DNA of 64,000 nucleotides, taken from assembly GCF_020085105.1 (NCBI RefSeq), contig NC_058043.1:15347167-15411166 (forward strand). Direction: 5' to 3'. Of the stretch, positions 1 through 14,700 are shown one piece after another. The notes under the pieces are model-generated. The model saw only the letters and a program-made list of their open reading frames with translations, did not search any database and had not been told where the DNA came from. The stretch's first letter is position 1. Every line of letters begins with the position of its first letter. The stretch comes from Siniperca chuatsi (lineage: Eukaryota; Chordata; Actinopteri; Centrarchiformes; Sinipercidae). A program made the position numbers and the translations under genes.

Positions 1-140
1 TATTTCTGTACTTTTACTTAAGTGAAAATTTGAATGTAGGACTTTTACATGTAATGGAGTTTTTGGTATTGGTTATTGTGTGGTGCTGCTATTTTACTTA
101 AGTAAATAATAATGAGTACTTCTTCCATTACTGATGGTGA
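1..140. repeat. hAT-like dispersed repeat fragment
   Basis: Repeated 'tacttttacttaagt' blocks and an end reading 'cttccattactgatgg' match the inner and terminal parts of the element seen more completely at 55147-56458. It is cut by the window start. No coding capacity. Confidence 0.5.
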
Positions 141-2374
141 AGCTCTAGTCATCAAAATGTATAAACAAAGGCGCAAATCCATCATTTCTTAACAAGGGTT
201 TTGGGGGCCCTCACTGAGATGGTAGAATGGTGGAAAACAGTAGGTGCATTTTATGTTGGCAGTACACAAAAACTCCCCGGTGCTTTCAATAGTGTCCCAC
301 CTCTCTGTTTGCTGATACCACAAGAAGTGTAAGGAAAGCGGGGGTGTGACGGGACCAGGGTCTGAATGACATGGTGTTGCTGCTTTGGCCGCTGTTCACT
401 GACCCACAAAATGCAGCCCCAGCCCCCAGTGTGAAGTACTTTTTTGTATTGTCACCCTCAGAAGCCCGGGACCGGGGTGGGGTGGGGGCCCGTGTGAGGC
501 CGCAGTCTGCTCTCCAGCAGCACGCATGCTCTGTCAGGTGAATAAAAAGAAGCCTGTATTGTAATGAAAGCATTTGCATACTTGTGTGTTAGAGAGGGTG
601 TTAACCTTTGACACCTTCGAGAACTGGATGACAACAGAAACCACTTCTCGGAGTCTAAGCATTAACACACTCGAATATAACACCTTAGCGTACCTCAGTG
701 AGTATCAAAACCAATAAAGAAAGGAGAGAAAGGGCTGCTTGAGTGCTTAAGATGGAAGTTTCCTTCAAGTGGCAGTTCACACTCAAAACAAAGTGCGTCG
801 GATCATTTGAAAGTGAGGGATATCAGGATCTTAGAGCATGGTGTCAGGGCTTTGTGGGACTGAAAAGCAGATCACAATTTATTTTTTCTCAGGAGAGACA
901 TAAAACTGATATTTGGTAACTAAAAAGAACTGATATTTGAACAGTAAGCGACAAATATTTGTGGATGGTTAAGTAGATGAAAAGAGAATTCAAACTGACT
1001 TTTTTCTGCTTAAGGAATTGTGTTAAAAATGTAACCTCTCTCACCATTTAGAGAAAAAGTTCAACTTGAAAATGTATCAGTTAATATTTAAAAAACACAA
1101 ATTAAATCTCATAATAAGAACAGACAATGTGCGTGCAAAGGCTCATCTTTGATTGCAGTGAATGATTTAATGAGAAGGTGTCAGTTTTCTTCTTCTTCTC
1201 TTCTAAAGAGTGAAAATGTCCTGTTGGAATTATACTTATCATGTTAAACTACAATTTGTGTTTGTAAGCTATTGAAGTGGTCATTTGAAGGTCGGAAAGC
1301 CATAATTCAACTCACACTTAACTTGTTAATCTATTATTTCACCAACATCTTTCACTCTGTCTGTTGTATGATTAATGTCCGTGTATGGTAACATTGGACA
1401 AGACAATGTCCGCCTCTTCACTTGATTTTTTGGTGGGTCTTTGTCAGGATGGCCGACTGTGTTTGGCTCTCAGATTGAGGGGCTCTTCTTTCCAAGTATA
1501 TGGCGCTTCACAGACAAGACTTGACTCTGAAATTCCTCCAGATAAGAGTTGCTAGGTGATGCTATTGTCAGATCTTCTTTGTGGTCACATATTCATACCC
1601 AAATTGTAAGGTTCTTTATGAGGAACGTCTCATTAGTAGTCATATATTCATACCGGACCACCCCCCCACTTGACCCCTCCTTTACCAGTCGTGGGAAAGA
1701 CAAGTCCTGGACGAGATGTGGAGGATTCAGGCAATTACTTGGAGGACGGTTGAAAAAAGATTGTCCAACTTAAACACTCTTTCATTTTGAAAGGCTACTG
1801 AAGCCCAAACATAATTTGCACTGTATCATTGACACGTATTGTTTGAAACATTTGCAACCAGCGGAAAAAATTTCAGCACAGATAAAACATCCAAGAAGGT
1901 TTCTAAATGTATATTTAAACACCAAGTGCAAGTGACTAAAATGGATTGTTTACATCCATGCTGTGGTATAGCTCTGTGTTTAATTAAATTGCCATGCCAT
2001 GTGCAAGACTGGGCACCAAAGCTACGATACAGACAGATGCAAATAAACTCAAAGAAAGACTCAAATGAAAACTAAAACACTTAATTTCAGAAAGAAAGTG
2101 TATTTTGTCTGTATTGCTTTGTTTAAAAAAGCTTAAAGCTCAGCATTTCATAATGCAGTCAAGTTCAATTCAATGTATTTCACCAAATTCTCCTTGTAGC
2201 CAGGTACATGAGAACATGAATATAAACATACAAATCTAATACACAAAGGTATATGTAAAACAATAGCACAAGACCCAAGTCACAAAATATTAATATCTTT
2301 ATTCACCTTGAGAAAATCATTTTTGCTTGATGCTTAATATTTATTTTAATCTTTTGATTACTACCAAGTTTTGA

Positions 2375-2690
2375 ACTACCGTACTTTTGATACTGATAAG
2401 TATATTTTAGATTTGTTGATGATACTTTTGTGCTTTTACTTAAGTAAAACTTAACCTTGAATGCAGGACATGTAGCAGAGTATTTTTACTTTTACTTTTA
2501 CTTGAGGGATCTGAATACTTTTTCCATCACTGATTATATATGATAATATACTGCATAATAAAAACTTGATTCTTTAAGTACATTTTGCTGATACTTCTGT
2601 ACTTTTACTTAGCCTACTTAAATGCTGGTAAAAGGGTATTTCTACTTTTACTTAAGTAATAGATCTGTGTGCTTCTTCCATCACTGCTTG
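2375..2690. repeat. Two fragments of the same hAT-like dispersed repeat
   Basis: Two successive blocks (about 2375-2535 and 2575-2690) each contain 'cttttacttaagtaa'-type sequence and end in 'tccatcactg', the same terminal signature as at 1-140. They look like two adjacent partial copies or one copy with an insertion. Confidence 0.5.
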
Positions 2691-3239
2691 ACACATCTTG
2701 CAAAATGTTTAAACAATTAATGAAAATGTATCTTTTGCTGAACAAAGATAGGTAAACATAAACATAAAACTATTATGTACTTACAAGTAGGTGAAAAAAT
2801 AGGTTTATATCTAAATACCTATATAAAAAGCAACAAAGACCAACAACATATAGTGTCTGTAAACAAGTATTTCTGTAAAATGTAAACAAATACAAATAGT
2901 GCAAAGGAATAAATATTGAATGGGTAATGTGATATATTACTTTATACAGTATATGCATTTATACATTTCTACGTACAGTATATACAGCGTGCAGGATTTG
3001 ACAATGATGGATGATATGTACATGTTAAAGCACCTTGTGTATTTTAAATGTATGATGTATAATGTGTAGGTAATGTAACAAGTTAGCTAGGGCTGACTTA
3101 CTTAATATACAAATATGTATGATATTTGGGATGGACATGATGCTAAAGAACAAGTTTAATTTGATATTGATTTATTAATTAAACAAACATTTAAAAAATC
3201 AATACAGTGACAGTGCAGTTTATGAAGGCCAAAATCCTT

Positions 3240-3484
3240 CTCAATGAAACAGGTGCGGTCAAATCGATCCGGCCCCGCCCCCTGATAACCATATTTGGAG
3301 AACTTCAACATTCCAAAGCGCGCGGGGCGGGGCGATGACGCCACCTGTTTGTCAATGGGCTGCGGGCTCGTGCTCACTCAGCCGGTGCAGTGAAGTATTC
3401 GGAGAAGTGAAGTCAGTGGGACAGACGGAGGAGAGCAGAGAGACTTTGGGATATAAAAGCGCGACAAAAAACTTTTGTAGAATC
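3240..3484 (+). promoter_or_regulatory. epha2 promoter, CpG-rich with GC boxes and a TATA-like box
   Basis: Local GC and CpG content rises sharply compared with the AT-rich surroundings. A GC-box cluster 'ggggcggggcg' lies near 3324-3334, next to a 'gatgacg' half-CRE. A TATA-like 'atataaaag' is at 3451-3459. It is only 34 bases before the start codon, so if used it would leave almost no 5' leader. A CpG-island start upstream is the alternative. Confidence 0.6.
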
Positions 3485-6400
3485 ATGGAGCTCCCTCGGA
3501 TCAACTTATTCTTGTTTTTATTTATTAACCAAGTATTTACCAGCCTTCAGTCGAAAGAACGTAAGTATTTTTTTACGCGTTGTGTAAAAAAATAAATAAA
3601 AGTGTAGCTAGGTTTACCGCACCTCATGAGTCAGGAAGTTGGAATTTCATAGCCTGCTTTAAGTTTTACTTAATATTTAGCAATTGTCAAGTTAAAATTC
3701 TTCATAAATTGCACTTTTTGTTGTGTTTTTCAGTCAGTAGGCTACATAAAAGATAATCTAGTGTGGTGAATGTCTTTTGAATATCTCCCTTTTACTATTT
3801 GAACATTGTCTAAACAATTTAATAATTTATTTAAACTATCAAAAAACTCGGATTATCACCTCTTAATATATATACACCAGTCTCTTTAAATGAATTACTT
3901 AGGCCTGCTTGTATTCTCTGGCCTTTGTCATCTCAGGGTTAAGGGCCACATGTGAGATGCCTTAACATGTCAGACTTTTTGTTTCACTTGTGGTGCAGAT
4001 TCATGTATTTCTCTTGTCATGGCAATTTAGCTGCCCACGCCTTTCTCAGACACTATCAGTCCTGTATCCTGGACCTGGAGGACACGGTCAATGAAGTCCT
4101 GAATCAGACCGACATGCTTAATTAAACTGTCAAAAGCATGGCATGTGCCCACCATAAAGCTGTTTGCCCCAGAGATCAAGGCAGAGAATTTAATAGTATA
4201 CAGTCAAATCATCATCATCATCATTTTTTAAAATGATTTAACAGTCTGTTAAAAAAAACAAAAAAACCCAAACCCCCACACTGTCTGTGCCAGATGTAGG
4301 CTATATTAGGTCTGTAATTAGGTTTAGCTTTCTTTAGCTAAATGTTTATTATATAATTGTTTTTATGCATCAGGTGTCATTAGTTGCTTCTGTGCTTGTT
4401 GTAACGTCCTGTTTTTCTGTTTGTCTCTGTAGAAGTATTGCTGGATATGAGTGCTTCAGGATCAGAGTTGGGGTGGTTGACATTGCCATATGAGAACGGA
4501 GTGAGTATTTATACCTCAACAGGCATTTTTAAGACTTCAGGTTCAAGACTTGAAACTGTCTTTTTCTGCAAAAGACAACAAATCAATAAAAGGCAGCTGA
4601 AAATTCGTTGATGTGAGAATTTTAATACTATTTAGTAACAATAACAGAGGGCCTCTTCCTGCTCATTCAGCCCACTAAAAAAGCTCTCTGGCAGAGATGG
4701 AATGAGTGGCAGCTTGATGAGGTTTGGCAGAGCTTAGCTAGTCTTGCGTTAACGGTACCCTTTCATAAAGAACTTATGAATTCCATTAAAATGTCAAGGT
4801 TCAACCTCCATTTAAATTTACAGTGAATTTTACACAATCGCAGGAGATTGTTTTCATTCCAACACTAAACCATAAAACTAAATTCTAAGCCCCCCCCCCT
4901 TGTGATTCCTTGTTGAATTAACAGCAGCAAGATGATGTGTACAGTTGTGGGAAGACATAAGAGACAGCAAGACTGGTCCATGTGAGAACCATCCCTCTAT
5001 CTATAGTTCAGTGGCTTTCCATCTAAATAAAGCTACAGGACTGTGTGGGCTGCGTTTCTTGTGTGACTGTTCTCAAAGATCTAAGGGATCTTGTTTTATC
5101 AGATAGGATTTCCCCTTGTCTATCAAACTTTGCTTTGTTCTAATCCAACTTTCTCACACTTGTAAAGTAAATGTCAATTAGTACCAGGGATTGGCTTCAG
5201 CAAACATATCTGAACAGTTTATTTCCTAAATGCAGTATAACCTGTCTGAGAAGACAATAGAAGTTGGATAGTAATTACAAGTAATAGCTGTATTGAAATA
5301 CATTATTTAATTTGGCAAAATTATAGAGGATCTGATATGTGTAACTATGAAAATCACAGACTTAAATAATCTACGATGCCTCAAAGTGCTGCTCTAATCT
5401 AATCGTACCAATTTAACTTTTTTGAAATTGTAGAAATATATAGCAATTTTTTTTGTCTCTCTTTTCGAACAGTTAAAATAATGTAAATTTAAGCATTGAT
5501 TTATTCCCTGAAACACACCAGTACTGCTAACATATGAGGTTTTAAATTTTAATGAAAAATGGAGGCTTTTAATCTTTCTACTCGTCATTGCTTCCCTCTC
5601 TTTTAAAAGTCCTAATTGCTGCCAATTTTGCAGCTTGCCTTTGCGCTGTGCTTATAAAGCTCATTTAACTGCCATAAATCCTAGTTGGTATTCTACAGTA
5701 GTATTTGCTGGATTTATGTGTGTCTCACACACATGCACCCTCGTGTGTTAGTGGAAAACCACACACGTCGTGAGCACTGCACATGTCCAGGCCAATATCT
5801 TAATTTGTGGAAAAAAGCTCCAGCTCACTTCTGCACTTTGAGCTTCTCACTCACAACATGAAAGAAGAGGTGTCTCATCAATAAAACTGGTTCTCTGCAG
5901 GAACAAAGCCTCTGAACCCTGTACTTATTCCCCTGCCTTTTCTCCTTTCATTGTTGTAGCTTGCTAACAGTGACTGTTACCCCTTAAACTAATCCCTCTC
6001 CTCTCTCTTTATGTTTTTCCGTTCTACAGTGGGAGATAGTCCAGACGGTGGTGAACGGCTCACTTTTCTACACCTACAGTGTTTGTAGCATAGACTCAAC
6101 TGAACAGGATAACTGGTTACGCACAACATTCATCCAGCGGCGCCCAGGGACTACACGTGTCTCTGTGGAGCTCCGTTTTGTTGTGCGAGACTGCAACACT
6201 TTTAATGGTGCTTCTGTCGCCTGCAAAGAAACCTTCAACCTTTTCATCTCCGAGGCTGATGCCGACGTGGGAACCAACTTCCGTAAAGGGCAGTTCCGCA
6301 AAGTGGCAACCATCGCTCCTGACGAGGTCACACGGGGTCGCGTGCTGAAGGTCAACACAGAGACGAGGACCATGGGGCCTCTGTCTAGAAAGGGTTTCTA

Positions 6401-9400
6401 CCTGGCTTTTCAGGACATGGGTGCTTGTGTGGCACTGCTGTCTGTCAGAGTGTACTACAAGACATGCCCATCCACAGTGCAGAGCTTGGCGGCCTTCCCG
6501 GAGACTGTGGCGGATGCTCTCAGGGAGGTGGAGGGAGCCTGTGTGGAGAATGCTGTCAGTCAGGCCACCCCACGCATCTACTGTACAGCTGAGGGTGAAT
6601 GGGTGGTTCCCGTGGGTCAGTGTCAATGTCTTGCAGGCTACGAAACCACTGGGGACTCCTGCCAAGGTAAGCACCGCCAGAAATACACCCCACACACTGA
6701 ACTGAGACGTATTCCCATATGAGTTGTAGTAAATGAAACCCATCCAACCACTACTTTGGCAAGGTGTGAGGAATGAGCACAAATTAATGTTAATTGTGTC
6801 TGGTTTGTTTGGAAAAACTATCTCAAAAACACTCCATATCTTTCTTGAAATAAGTCAGGTACAGCAGGGTTAGGCTTGGGAAAGGGAAGATGTCTAAACC
6901 TGTTTGTTTTAAGATTTTGAGGCAACCACAGATTGCTCCATGTGATATAGATAGAAATCACTGACGACATTTCGACAGTCTTCCATCAGTGCCTCATCTC
7001 TTTACCTGTTGGGTAATAACTCTGCCTTTTTCTCAGGACTCTGAAATTGGGGCTGGGCTGAGGTACTGTTTTATAGCTAGGTCAGTGGCTGGAGGTGATA
7101 ATGTACAGTACACAAAGTGGACTTTGAGTTTGTTTTGTATTTACAGTGGAAAATCAAAGATATCAGTATGTGTAATAAATTTGATAGATTTTTGAATGTA
7201 GTGTTGATGAGCACTATTGTCCCACAATTCACCGCTTAGTAGAAATGGAGGAGTTGAAACTAAAACAGTTATTAGTAAGTTGTTTTTTTTTTTAAAAAGT
7301 AAGAAGTATTAAATCTTTTTGATGTTTGTCAGCACACATCTTGTATAATTTATTGTCAATTCAAAATAGTAAAGTATATTCATTTTTTGTATACAAACTG
7401 CAAAAACTGCATACTCTGGAGATTAGTCCATATCGCATACTGCATAGTATTGGTATGTAGTGTGAAATTGGGAAAAAGATCTTCTTTAAAGGGACATGAG
7501 GGTAAACATTTTAACCCCTCAAATATTTATAGGTAGTTTTTTTAAAAAACAAATAAAACAGGGACACATATATATAATTTTAAAACTAATAGCAATTTAG
7601 AAACAGTGTTGAAGGTTTGTACTTTTGTCTATTCGTATGAGAGATGCCCAGAATAAGGTATCTTTGCAATTAAGTATGCAAAAACCTTGCAGTATGTACT
7701 GCCTTTGAGAAAGGTCTGTGAGTACATATACAAAAACCCCCAAATAGATGTGTAAAGTAAAAGACACAACTGTGGTGTTCATACTGTATGTGCTCCTTCT
7801 GTTTGTGTGGAAGTTCTTTTGGCATTCTCGGGTGTGGCACGTTGAACTGTCTGGAGGAAACGTGGGAGGAGAGAGGGTAAAGAGAGAGGAGGGAGGAAGG
7901 GCACAGTATGGTGCAGGGATTTTTGAAAGGAATTCTTTCACCCTCACGTCACCTACAGCACTGATTGAGTAAAGGAAGGGCCGTGTGAATGTGTCAGAAA
8001 GACTACCTGAGTGGTTTGTCTTCTCCTCGCAAGTATTTGTTTTGTGTCAGTTGCTAAGGCGACAGGAACCACAGATTACAGGGATGGGGCCGACACGCCT
8101 ATGAGAGGGTAGACTGAGTCAGGCTGCGGTTTATGACTCCTGATGGTCCGAGTCACCTTGACTGGCAGAGTTTGGTCCCTTCTTGGAGTCTGTTCCTATA
8201 AGTGAGACAGATCAGCAGATCTTACCAGTTGAAATAATTAAGAGATGAATTGATTAGTTAATCAACAAAAAAATATTTGACAACTATTTTGATAATTGAT
8301 TCATCGTTTGAGTCCTTTTTTTTTCCTACCAAAAATGCAAAAAAAATAAATAAAAAATTGGTTGTAGCCTTTCAATTGTTAGGATTTTCTACTTTTCTGT
8401 TTTTTATATCACTCTTAACTGAATATCTTTGGGTATTTGACTGTTGGTTGGGCTTTAGGAAATTTGTGACATTATATAGACCAAATAAGTGATTGATTAG
8501 TTGAGAAAATACTTGCCAGATTAATAGTTAGTAAAAAGTATTGTTAGTGGCAGCCCAACATACCACTGATAGATAACTACTGTGCTTCAAAGAGTGAATC
8601 TTGTACTGAAGGTTGTAAAAATGAAGACAGAATAAGAGAGCATGACGGGGAGGAAGTCAAGGCAGAGGAATGTTTCAGTCTTTGAGGTTCCTGACCGCAG
8701 GCGGACTCTGAGCCGAGCACCTGAAACGGAAGTTGGCAGGGGAAGACAGGAAATATTTATGATGGGAAAAACTGTGATTCTAAAGTCTGGAGGATGACCT
8801 GATTATCAGGATGCAGGAAACATCTTTTAGTACACAAGTTAAAACACAATTACAATGTTGTAATTTGTTCCAGCCTACTCCCTATTTCCAATTTGACATT
8901 TACAAGAGAAAATATGATATGCTTAGAGGCTCATGGTCTGCATTTGGATTCCACTGAAGAGCCCAACTGTTGTGGGAAAAGGAAGTAAAGTGAGATGAGG
9001 AGGAATGCTGACTGACACAAATAAGCAGGTTGTCCTTGGTTGAAGTCGGAGGGTGGGGAGTGAGTCGACAGTTGGTGCATGAGGGTGGTTAGTTTCGTGG
9101 CTGCTTAGTTAGGAGTGTAATTTAGTCAAGAGGATTAGTAGAGCAACAGGACAGCTGTTAGCCAATGACATGCCCCGCTTTGCCTTGCATTGCTCTTTCA
9201 TCCAGTTGTTAACACACGCAAAGAGCTCCCTAATCCATGTTCCCACTCATTAGAACAATGGGCCGACACAAAGCGCAAAAAACAGATTCAATTAATGGAT
9301 TCACCGGTGCGGAACAGAAGTCCTTTTCAGGTGTGTGTTGCAGTCAGAAAGGAGTGTGGGACAATTAGAAGAATGATTTCCATCAACTGGTGAAAATAAA

Positions 9401-11649
9401 AGTTAGCTGAATGAAAGTTTTGGATCAAATGGAAACGATATTTCAACAAAATTCTGCAAAAATATGATGCTCAAAACTCAAGTAATTATTATGTGAATCC
9501 ACTGTTGCCAAAGTTTGCATTACCAATGTTTGTATTCATACATTGCACACATGCCGCCATTTGTGAGCTGAGTAATGCAACATATTTATAGCACCACTCT
9601 GTCCAATCTCAGAGACAATAGATGAATAGGGCTGGAGTTTCTTTGGTACGTGACAGAGGTCCTGCTGCCCCAGCTCAAGATGAAATGGGCTGGCCCCCTT
9701 TTCTTATGCGAAAAGACTTCAGCTACACCCCCACTGCCGCCAAGTGACTCCCCAGAGAGAACTTCTGTTGGTGCTCCAGACCTTTGTCCCCATCCCCCGC
9801 CCGTCCATCTATTCAGCTTTATCCCTCCTACTCAAACTCAACCTGCTCCTTCTCCTCCACCGCGGCAATACTTGGAGTGCAAAGGTCTTTCTGCCACAGC
9901 GATGAAGTAACGTGACCACGTCTTCAATCCAAGGTTCACTCGACCTCTTCTCATGGCCACCAGCACAGGGGCCAGATGAAAGGCTCGTCCCTAGGGAGAC
10001 AGCAGAATGAAAGCAGAGTGGGGAGATCTTTCATAAGATCCATTCTTTTAAAGTTTTTTTTACTGGGCTGGAGCCCTTTATTACCCCAGAATGTGTGCAT
10101 GTGCATCTTTCCATAAATACACTGAAAATCACACTCAACTCCAGCAGATTTTCCTCTTTCCTGATTCTCTTGTCTAACTATTCAACCTTGGATGCTGTAA
10201 TTTGTGACTGGTGTCGGGGGTTAGCGGAAGGAAGGAAGAAAGGGAGAAAACATCAGCCTCAGACTGAATTGCACTTCCTGGTTGTTCTGTCCACTCTGCA
10301 CGTTCATTAACCTCCCATGCCCTGGAAGGCTGTTTATCTGTGTGCTGAAATATCCATCACAACACTCCACAACCAGTGTCCAAGGTACCACTTCCTTTGG
10401 CAAAAACAGAAATATTATCTGCCAGAGAATATGATCGGAGAGGTCACAGGGGAAAGGTAGATCAGATCACCTGATGGATTTAATGCTCTGCTGTCATCCG
10501 GTCGACACTGGCAGTGTGACCTGAGATTAGGCCTCCAGGCGAAAACGGCGAGTGGAGGCAGATTGTCAGGGAAATCCCTTTTCATTCCTCTGCATACAAA
10601 GACTCAGTGATTATAGGGTACTCACAACAAATGCTTCCTGTTGGTTGGAAAGGGCTGGTATTACAGACACAGCTTCCTTGTTTGCATTTTGATCAGTCAT
10701 TCCTTCCTGTGTTTGTCTGTTTCACAGTTACTCCTATATGACATGCTTAAACTAACACACACCTTCTTCCTCTCACACAGCATGCAAACCAGGACACTTC
10801 AAGCCATCTGTATCGGGCGAGTTTTGTCAGGTTTGTCCTGATAACACCAAGCCCTCCACAGCCGGCGCTACTGAATGTAAATGTGAGGACGGTTTCTTCC
10901 GCTCCCCTTCAGACCCTCCTACATCAGCCTGCTCTGGTAACAACCCCACTCACTGACACATTACTGACAAAATCAACATTTTGCTCATTAGGGGCAGGTC
11001 AGAAGATCAGGCTAACTGTTCTGTTTCATCTACTTCCTCCCCAAGCTCCACCTAGTGCCCCTCGTGATCTGACTTCCATCACCCTGTCAGTAGAGGGCAG
11101 GCTGCAGCTGTCCTGGAGCCCACCGCTGGTGACTGGGGGCCGCAGTGACCTCACCTACAGTGTGGTGTGCGAGCACTGCGACGGGGCCTTGTGTGTCCCC
11201 TGTGGCGAGAAGATCCGTTTCGAGTCAGGTCCTACAGACCTGCAGGACACCACGGTCGTTGTCAGTGACCTGGATTCTCATCTCAACTACACGTTCACTG
11301 TGGAGGCTCACAGTGGCGTGTCCCAATTCGGTACAGAGAGGCCCACTGTAAGCATCACCACTGCTCTGGACTATACAGGTGAGTTCGATCACATGAAAAG
11401 CTTTTTCTTTTTGCCTTTATTTAACCTTGTGTTCCGTTCAAATTGTTCAAACTACCACTTTGTTTGTGTAAAATGACAATTGCAAAATCAACCCAATTTT
11501 TATTTTGTTCTGACCTTATTAAAACCCAATCTGTAGAAATGTATTGCAGTGGAAACCCTTCCTTTTACCACAAACTAAACTTTTAAATTTGGTGAAGGCG
11601 TTATTACACCAAATAATGAAATATTTCATGTTTTATATGTTATATAGGT

Positions 11650-11719
<70 letters not shown>

Positions 11720-14700
11720 TCATTCACAAACCCAGAAATGTACAGTATCTTACATAGTGACATTACTTATGTTTGGAGTCAATTAAACCCCAGAGAGGTG
11801 TGACTCCCTCTTAGACATCTTATGAACAAACTTTTATAAAACTCCAATAACAGAAATCTAAATACACCTATTTGGGATTTGGGAGGTGTAGTGCTATGTA
11901 AAAAGTACTCTCAACACCAACCACATATATAGAACATATGAAAATCCATTGTATGTAACTATGTTTCACAGCTGGGGTCTCTGAGACCCTAAGCAGAGGT
12001 AATTTGTCATTTTCTGCAGCAGACTTTTGAAACATATCATCTGTTCAAAATTATGTTCAGAAATTGTCATCAAATTAGGGTTATTATTATAATTAGGAAA
12101 AGTCAGGAATTTTCAAGGTGATAAAAGGTGATGTTAATTATGTTTTTTTTGAGCTGCTAAAGAGTCTGGGGTCTCCAGGACCCAAAACAGAACATTAGTG
12201 TTAAAAGGGTTATTTGTCAGTAAAAACCATTGTACAAAAAGAAGGGCTTACTACACAAAGAAGAATTCAGTCTGACCCACTGAGTCCCAAAGGCATTCAT
12301 TTCCAAATGTCCTTTCCAAAGACTATGATTAGTCACTAACCATTATTTTGCTTTCTGTCTCTCACCGACCGTTAGATCCCCCTAAGGTGACGTTGATCCA
12401 TCTGGATGATCGCGGCCCCACCAGTCTGTCTCTGTCCTGGACTCTGTCTCGCAGGCCTCCAGCCAACATCAATCACCGCTATGAGCTTATGTACCGCAGA
12501 AAAGTAAGACAGAGCGCTTTGTGCTCATTCAAAGTTGAGGCTGTTCTTCACTGATTTTCTGTTTTTAAGATAAAAAATAAACCACCCACTTTCCTTTTCA
12601 CAGGATGATGATAGCGAGCGCGATGTGACCACCTACACAGTCCTGATTTTGGAGAAAAGTTCAGTCCAGATTAATGATCTCACCCCAGACACTACTTACA
12701 TGTTCAGGGTTCAGGCAATGAGTCCCGAAGGCAACCCTGGCAGCTACAGCGTGGAGCATGAGTTCCATACTTCATCATTAGGTACAAGCAGCGTTAAAAT
12801 CTACAGAAGATGAAATAGTTTTTCAAATGTCTCTCTGTAAATGTGTCTCTGTAAACTTTTATTTCGTATACTTGAGTTGATAAATATTTCTCTTTCCGTG
12901 ATTTTTCACAGCTGAGTCTCAGATCCAGAACAACTCCACCATGGTGATTGGAGCTGTATTTGGAGTAGCGGTTATCCTGCTTGTTGTGGTGGCCGTCCTG
13001 ATGCTGCGTAAACGGTTGGTAACCACACTCTTCATAGCCACATCCAATGTGTCATTCAGATAAATGTTATCTACAGACCTGAAAACTGTGTGATTATGCG
13101 CCACAAGCTCGAGTAAATTAAAGATATTCTGGTATGACAGCTCAGGGAGGGTTTATCAGTAATAGCAAGTGCTGCTATTGACTACAGCCTTAGTCTTTTT
13201 CAGCAGAGACTGACCTGCAATTACTAAAAAGCCAGTCTGTATTCTGTTTAGTCTTATAGTGATTATTCATGTCTTCCTCTCAGGAGACTGAGCTCTCGTG
13301 GCAGGGGAGGACCTGAAGATCCCTACTTTTCAACAGGTTAGAAAACCATTCTGTACATGCAATAATAATCCAGTATTACTTACTGACGAAACAGATAATT
13401 GAGTTATTATTTAGCTTAATATTCTGGTCATTATTTCCTCCTTAGATCAGCTCAAGCCTCTGAAGACTTACGTTGATCCACACATGTATGAGGACCCTAA
13501 CATTGCCATCCAGAAGTTTGTCACAGAAATTGACCCAAGCGCCATTAGCAAACAAAAAGTCATCGGTGTTGGTAAGTGTTTTTAAGATCACTTACTTTCA
13601 TTTAATGACATCTCAGAGCACAGTTTCTAACGTTTCCTCCTGCTGTCCGTCTGCCAATCAGGAGAGTTTGGGGAAGTGTTTCGGGGCGTGATGAAGACTC
13701 CCGGGCGAGGTGAGGCGTCCGTAGCGATCAAGACCCTGAAGCTGGGTTACTCAGAGAAACAGAGGCAGGACTTCTTGAGCGAGGCCAGCATCATGGGTCA
13801 GTTCTCACACCCGAATATCATCCGCCTGGAGGGAGTTGTCACCAAATGTGAGTCGATAACCTCGGACAGAAGTCAAACAATCGTTCACAACTCATTTGTA
13901 TCAACTGCTTGTATACTTTTCTTTCTCTAAACATAACGTTTTGTTTCAATTTTCAGTCAAGCATGCTATGATAGTGACAGAATACATGGAGAACGGCGCC
14001 CTCGACACATATCTGAAGGTAGGTGTATGTATTTTGTTGTGAATGGGTGGGTCAATCGACTTTAGACTTGAACTTAATATTTTTTGTCCCTAATATTTGT
14101 ATCCCTTGGAAGCTCTGTTTCTGTAAATGTCCTTATATTGGATTATATTTAAGGAATAGGTCACATGAGATATAACATGTTAATTAGTGAGCTTTACAAA
14201 TGTTGGGAGATAGATTTTGTTACCTTTTGGACAAAGCCAGGCTAGCTGTTTCCCCCTGTTTCACATCTTTATGCTAAACTAAGCTACCCGGCTACTGGCT
14301 CTAACTTCATATTGAATGAACAGATGAAAAGGTTGAAGCCAAAAAAACAAAAGACAAAGGAAAGTTGTTTGACTGAAATATACTATGCATTAAAAACCTT
14401 AAAAATTAAGTAATAAAAAAATATTTTTTTGTTTTTTTTCCCTTTAGGGCCGTGATGGAGAGATTCCACCATATCAGCTGGTGGGGATGCTGCGTGGAAT
14501 AGCTGCTGGCATGAAATACCTCTCTGACATGAACTACGTCCACCGTGACCTGGCAGCAAGAAACGTTCTGGTGAACAGCAACCTGGAGTGTAAAGTGTCT
14601 GATTTTGGCCTGTCGCGCGTGCTGGAGGATGATGCTGAGGGCACCTACACAACAAGAGTAAGTTTAACAGCTACAATTCACAGCCTAAAAGCATAGCAAC

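Larger units (their letters stand above)
1..3239. other. Upstream intergenic DNA, no gene recognised
   Basis: AT-rich DNA before epha2. All open frames are short (under 100 codons), lack splice-consistent neighbours and resemble no family I know. It holds pieces of a dispersed element rich in tacttaagta motifs near 1-140 and 2375-2690, and otherwise I see nothing that can be named. Distal control sites of epha2 could lie here but none can be read from the sequence alone. Confidence 0.6.

Noticed and set aside
6074-6782. Long minus-strand open frames opposite epha2 exon 3
   Set aside because: Mirror of a coding exon that encodes the ligand-binding domain; no splice logic of its own.
9000-9180. 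Possible conserved enhancer in epha2 intron 3
   Set aside because: No recognisable motif cluster; cannot be supported without alignment.
9650-9910. 86-codon proline-rich frame in epha2 intron 3
   Set aside because: No splice sites fitting epha2 phase and no family resemblance.
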